This document shows, in pieces, positions 60,636 through 64,000 of a stretch of DNA of 64,000 nucleotides. Position 1 is the first letter of the stretch, and each line of letters starts with the position of its first letter. Both the position numbers and the translations under genes were made by a program. Source of the stretch: Ectobius pallidus (Eukaryota; Arthropoda; Insecta; Blattodea; Ectobiidae); assembly GCA_964059195.1 (NCBI GenBank), contig CAXKWD010000009.1, positions 89,439,432 through 89,503,431 on the forward strand, in the 5' to 3' direction. Under the pieces are notes generated by a model. That model ran no database searches and was not told the DNA's origin. It saw only the letters and a program-made list of their open reading frames with translations.

Positions 60636-60639
60636 ATAT

Positions 60640-61098
60640 ATTGCATTAATTAGATAAATATAGCAGGATATATAGATGGGACGGGAAATAAAACAATACT
60701 TTCCAAGATACTTCTGAGAAAATCTCTGTAGCAGAATGACTATGTATTTCGTATTTCCAAATGTACTACTTTGTGAGAGATATCACGTCGTCACGTGCAA
60801 ACAAAGGCATAAGAACCTAGTGGAGTTTTGTAAGATGTAAAATGTTATAACTCTTAAAAACTTGCACAATTTGTGCGCATTTCTGTTTAATTAATAAATG
60901 TACATGCAATTTTACTGTCACAAATTCGTTTAAATTTTTCAGCTTGAGCGCTCGTGCTACGAAGCTCACAAAAAATTAGCCTAAATGGTACAATGAAATG
61001 ATGTGTATTCACGAGATTCGTCCGATCAGCTGCGGGAGAGGAAGGTGTTGTTGGGTCACGCGATCCAGAAACAGGGCTGTGACGGTCACCGGCGACGA
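60640..61098. other. Nothing recognised
   Basis: AT-rich flank of the retrotransposon with no frame above 60 codons. Confidence 0.4.
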
Positions 61099-61111
61099 TT
61101 CATTGATTTCA

Positions 61112-61399
61112 ATGGGAGCATTCACACTGGGTCTCAAGTGACGGTCACCGCATTTTAGTATTGCCAACAATGCAACTTGTACCCTTTATACATAATTCAG
61201 TTGTATAATCGAGCTCAGCAATACTAGTTATCCAGCCATGAGTTTAGATTTGATTAATCCTGTAGATTTTATAAGTGAAGTGGAATGTGGACCTGCCATT
61301 TGGGATGTCAAAAGCTGTTACAAATTGTTTTACCATGTAGATACTATTGGCAATACTAGCGGTGACCGTCACAAGTGACCCAGTGTGTAAAGGCCATAA
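61112..61399 (+). mobile_element. PIF/Harbinger-like MITE
   Basis: Inverted arms of about 50 bp: left CATTCACACTGGGTC...GTGACGGTCACCGC...AGTATTGCCAA (61119-61167), right TTGGCAATACTAGCGGTGAC...GACCCAGTGTGTAAAGGCC (61347-61394). The rcGGCCTTTxCACACTGG-type end is characteristic of PIF/Harbinger elements. The exact outer edge and the 3-bp target duplication are uncertain. A short MADF-like frame lies between the arms, in keeping with the accessory DNA-binding gene carried by autonomous Harbingers. Confidence 0.6.
61238..61378 (+). CDS. 46-codon frame resembling the start of a MADF domain
   Basis: It begins MSLDLINPVDFISEVE and contains CGPAIWDVKSCYKLF, matching the MADF opening pattern (I/L-x3-V-x3-P-x-L/I-W-D ... 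Y-K). MADF/Myb-like proteins are the second gene of PIF/Harbinger transposons and bind the TIRs. The frame runs into the right inverted arm and stops there, so the rest of the domain is missing. This is probably a relic of the accessory gene kept in an internally deleted element. Whether it is expressed is unknown. Confidence 0.5.
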   Translation: MSLDLINPVDFISEVECGPAIWDVKSCYKLFYHVDTIGNTSGDRHK

Positions 61400-61429
61400 A
61401 TTTGATGGCGATCAACACTAATGTCACTG

Positions 61430-61525
61430 TTTCCAGCCTAACCGCCACCAATCTAGCTCTACATGTCACTAGCACTAATATCAATATTCCTAACCTAACC
61501 GCCCCAAACCTAGCTCTACATATTA
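61430..61525. repeat. Short tandem repeat, about 60-bp units
   Basis: CTAACCGCCACCAATCTAGC and CTAACCGCCCCAAACCTAGC start two units, each with AGCTCTACAT. A third partial unit (ACTAATCCTAACCTAACTAC) appears at about 61951 on the other side of the LINE fragment. Confidence 0.6.
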
Positions 61526-61948
61526 TTAACAATGGTGCAGAGACTTGGGTATTACGACGGATTGAGGAAAAAAACCTGGAAGCATTTGAGATGTGGATAT
61601 GGAGTAGAATGGAGCGAATACCATGGACAGATAAAGCTAAAAATAAAGATGTGCTAGGCCGAGTGAGAGAAAGAAGAGTTTTATTAGAAATCATTAGGAG
61701 GAGGAAAAGAAATTGGATGGGACATTGGCTAAAAAGAAATTGTCTGCTGAAGGATGTCATAGAAGGGATGATAAATGGGAAGAAGGTTCGAGGCAGAAGA
61801 GGATACCAGATGATAGACAACTTTAAAATAAATGGACTTTATGCCGACACAGAAAGGAAGGCTGAGAGAAGGGAAGAGTGGAGAATGCTGAGTTTGCAGT
61901 GAAAGACCCGTCCCTGGACAGAACACTATGAATGAATGAATGAATATC
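61525..61948 (+). pseudogene. LINE ORF2 C-terminal fragment with (GAAT)n tail
   Basis: From 61534 the frame reads GAETWVLRRIEEKNLEAFEM, WIWSRMERIPWTDK, RRKRNWMGHWLKRNCLLKDV and KKVRGRRGYQMIDNF to the stop at 61902. This G-x-ETW...W-RM-x-x-I-x-W-T and RxxxWxGHxLKR pattern is the post-RT C-terminus of common insect non-LTR retrotransposons. The ATG at 61375 lies in other repeats and is not a start. A GAATGAATGAAT tail at about 61930-61944 marks the 3' end. The RT core and endonuclease are missing. Confidence 0.75.
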
Positions 61949-62877
61949 ACTAATCCTAACCTAACTACCACTTACTTAGAAAACATTAATATAGTTTGAG
62001 CGGGAAAAGTTACCAATACCACATGACCAGCAACAGTCAGGTAGCATTGGCGGATGGATAAAGCAGTTGCCCAAGCCGTGCGTGAAGAGCCAATGAGAGA
62101 GAAGTTCTTTGTCAGCCAATGGGAGTGTTGGCATGTAAGCTAGGGCCCACTTAACCGTTTCTACCTCGTGTAGAAACCCAGATATCAGCTATAGTAAACC
62201 CTAAATAATTTCTGACTGCAAAAATAAAATTGTGACTCGTATTATGTTACGTAATTTCTAACAAATTCTCATTTTTCTTATGAAATTCATCTTTGCCATG
62301 GCTGACAATTCACAGAGTGAGAACCCTGTTCGCAGAGATGAGCATCAAGTGAAGCGTTGCGTATCTGCACGGCTCTGTCTTGGAATTCTTCTTCCAGCAA
62401 GCGAGCGGCATCAGAATGCTAGAAATTGATATTTAATAAAAGAAGAAGCGTCGTTAGGATTTCATATCGATACGCCTCGTAATAAAAGAGCAATTTAGGA
62501 AAGAGGCATTCACCGTCGTGAAAAAAATGCCTTGCCTACTCCAGCCGTTCTTTTTTTAACTCTTATTTGCCGCCATTTTGGCCCGGAAGTTTATGAAACA
62601 TATTTTTAATAAAGCACTCTATTAAATGCTAGTGTTAAAATGTGTACAAAACATGAAAAAAATAACAAAATTGATGCTTTCGTTTTGCATATTGTTGGTT
62701 TTGCGATAGTCCTAATGCATCATATTTGCTTTATTTTGAATATTTGTGCATATTTTATTAATATGAATATCCCTGTCAGTTACGTATGTCTTGGGGTTGA
62801 CCTATGAGAAGGCCCTGCGTCAAGTTGATCCCTTATTGGGGATCCTCCATGTTTTATCAAGTGCTGATCCAGAGCTT
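61949..62877. other. Unassigned; CCAAT motifs near 62090-62125
   Basis: GAGCCAATGAGAG and CAGCCAATGGGAG (both plus strand, about 27 bp apart) and TTTGAGCGGGAAAAG near 61996 look like CCAAT and E2F-type elements. A 49-codon frame from 62280 follows, but I see no motif and no splice support. Confidence 0.25.
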
Positions 62878-62915
62878 ACTTCCTTCCTTCCTTCCTTCCT
62901 TCCTTCCTTCCTTCC
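62878..62915. repeat. (CTTC)n microsatellite
   Basis: About nine CTTC units ending directly at the TTAA target of the next element. Confidence 0.9.
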
Positions 62916-62919
62916 TTAA

Positions 62920-63468
62920 CCCGCGATCGCTCGCGTTGTTAGATCGGACCGAACGGTTGTGAATTTACATTTTAATAACTCGCTTATATCTTGCAAGAGA
63001 AAGTTGTTTTGTTAGCAATGCCTTGTACAACATCTGTGGTTTGTTATTTATGCAACAATACTGTAGCATAATATCACACACATGTCAGCAGCGGTATCAT
63101 TAAGCCTAACAAATCGGTGCAGCGTGTTAGGTTACACCTAACTCGTGAGTGACTGCGTGAGTCATTCCGATGACGGTTGTCTTGATAACAACTAGCTATT
63201 TTTAGCTTTAGCCTACAATAATAGTTCAGGCAAGTTCATGAACTGTTAGTGAGAGGTTGAAATGTTATTGGTGTTCATTGACTATTTCGTCCTGTATATG
63301 AAAGATAAATTTACGCTAAAGCTCTTGAATAATATTATTTTGATCTTATAATAACACTATAATAGGCTTAATAATAAATATTACTAATAGCAAAATAGTA
63401 TTTAAAATAATAATAATATAATATGACCAATAATAAGAACAAAATAGCAGTAAAATAATATTAATAAC

Positions 63469-63511
<43 letters not shown>

Positions 63512-63726
63512 TTCTAACAAAAATTAAATGTTTACATTGCCAGAATCATGTAAAATAATTATCTTTTTTGAAACGCCATTTATTAATACTTTGCTTTTTA
63601 GTGTTAAGACGGTTACATAAAATCTTATTGTGAGTTTAATCCAGGCATTTGAGTTGTATTTAATTGCTATAACAAATCTAACACGCGAGTGAGGCCGTGA
63701 CAGTTATGTACGCGAGCGATGCCGGG
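62920..63726. mobile_element. Non-autonomous piggyBac-type element (807 bp)
   Basis: TTAA lies on both sides (62916-62919 and 63727-63730). The ends are CCCGCGATCGCTCGCG and inverted CGCGAGCGATGCCGGG, matching the piggyBac rule of TTAA plus CCC...GGG ends. Subterminal ACACGCGAGTGAGGC and AACTCGTGAGTGACTG motifs resemble each other. A (AAT)n run lies at about 63468-63511. No transposase frame. Confidence 0.8.
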
Positions 63727-63730
63727 TTAA

Positions 63731-64000
63731 ATGAATTATTATGTTAGCCCTTCGAAAGGACTGGTGCAGCCGGCTGAGAAATGAAATAAGAAAAATTTGC
63801 TATGGTTGTAATGTAAAACAACTAAAAGAATCAGAGATCCATAGCTAAGGGAGACTTTGACGGTAACTAGTGAGCATATAAAGCCAGAAATAATATGTTA
63901 TGTTATGCTCTTGCAAAGCAAATCCTACTTCAAACTTCAGAGTAACAAATACGGGACCCTTCAAAATGTCTGGAGTTGGGATTATTATGTCGAGGAATCT
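63731..64000. other. Window edge, nothing recognised
   Basis: No frame or repeat match. Confidence 0.4.

Noticed and set aside
61356..61820. 154-codon minus frame
   Set aside because: Antisense of the LINE C-terminal fragment, whose plus-strand reading has clear family motifs.

Overview
The window looks like TE-rich, AT-rich insect nuclear DNA. The evidence is dense small DNA transposons, tRNA-derived SINEs, decayed LINE pieces, mariner-type transposase remains and a Ty3/Gypsy LTR retrotransposon. A large polyneopteran-type genome such as a cockroach or termite would fit, but species cannot be read from the sequence. I found no convincing host protein-coding gene and no true tRNA or rRNA gene. 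|| Layout. 0-10 kb: a 1.34-kb terminal-inverted-repeat (TIR) transposon with many copies of one subterminal motif (158-1496), a decayed LINE ORF1 piece with a CCHC knuckle, and MITEs (2531-2796, 7455-7696, 9178-9371). 10-20 kb: tRNA-derived SINE copies, a LINE 3' end, a non-autonomous hAT element with an 8-bp target duplication (15778-16511) and an R1-like LINE C-terminus (about 17716-17976). 20-35 kb: two long foldback elements (20230-20963 and 23043-23605), a further SINE, a 5-unit tandem array (28570-29283), a palindromic element built from two inverted transposase 3' ends (29956-30505) and a mariner transposase pseudogene (about 34195-34550). 35-51 kb: more MITEs, a TA-flanked transposon remnant (38956-39315), a nested palindrome (42392-42615) and long stretches where I recognise nothing. 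|| 51.9-60.6 kb: the only intact coding unit, a minus-strand Ty3/Gypsy element 8,753 bp long, flanked by ATAT duplications. Its two 1,019-bp LTRs show no difference by eye. Gag (704 aa) and Pol (protease, reverse transcriptase, RNase H, integrase with GPY module) are both uninterrupted. Pol lies in the -1 frame of Gag, and two overlapping slippery heptamers sit just before the Gag stop, followed by a potential 7-bp stem-loop. This is the clearest biological system in the window: a young, probably recently mobile element using programmed frameshifting. Genomic RNA would be made from the 60.6-kb LTR and read leftward. Gag would form the particle, and Gag-Pol would carry the enzymes that copy and insert the element. 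No env frame is present. || 60.6-64 kb: a PIF/Harbinger-like MITE carrying a 46-codon frame that resembles the start of a MADF domain, a LINE 3' end, and a piggyBac-type MITE with TTAA duplications (62920-63726).
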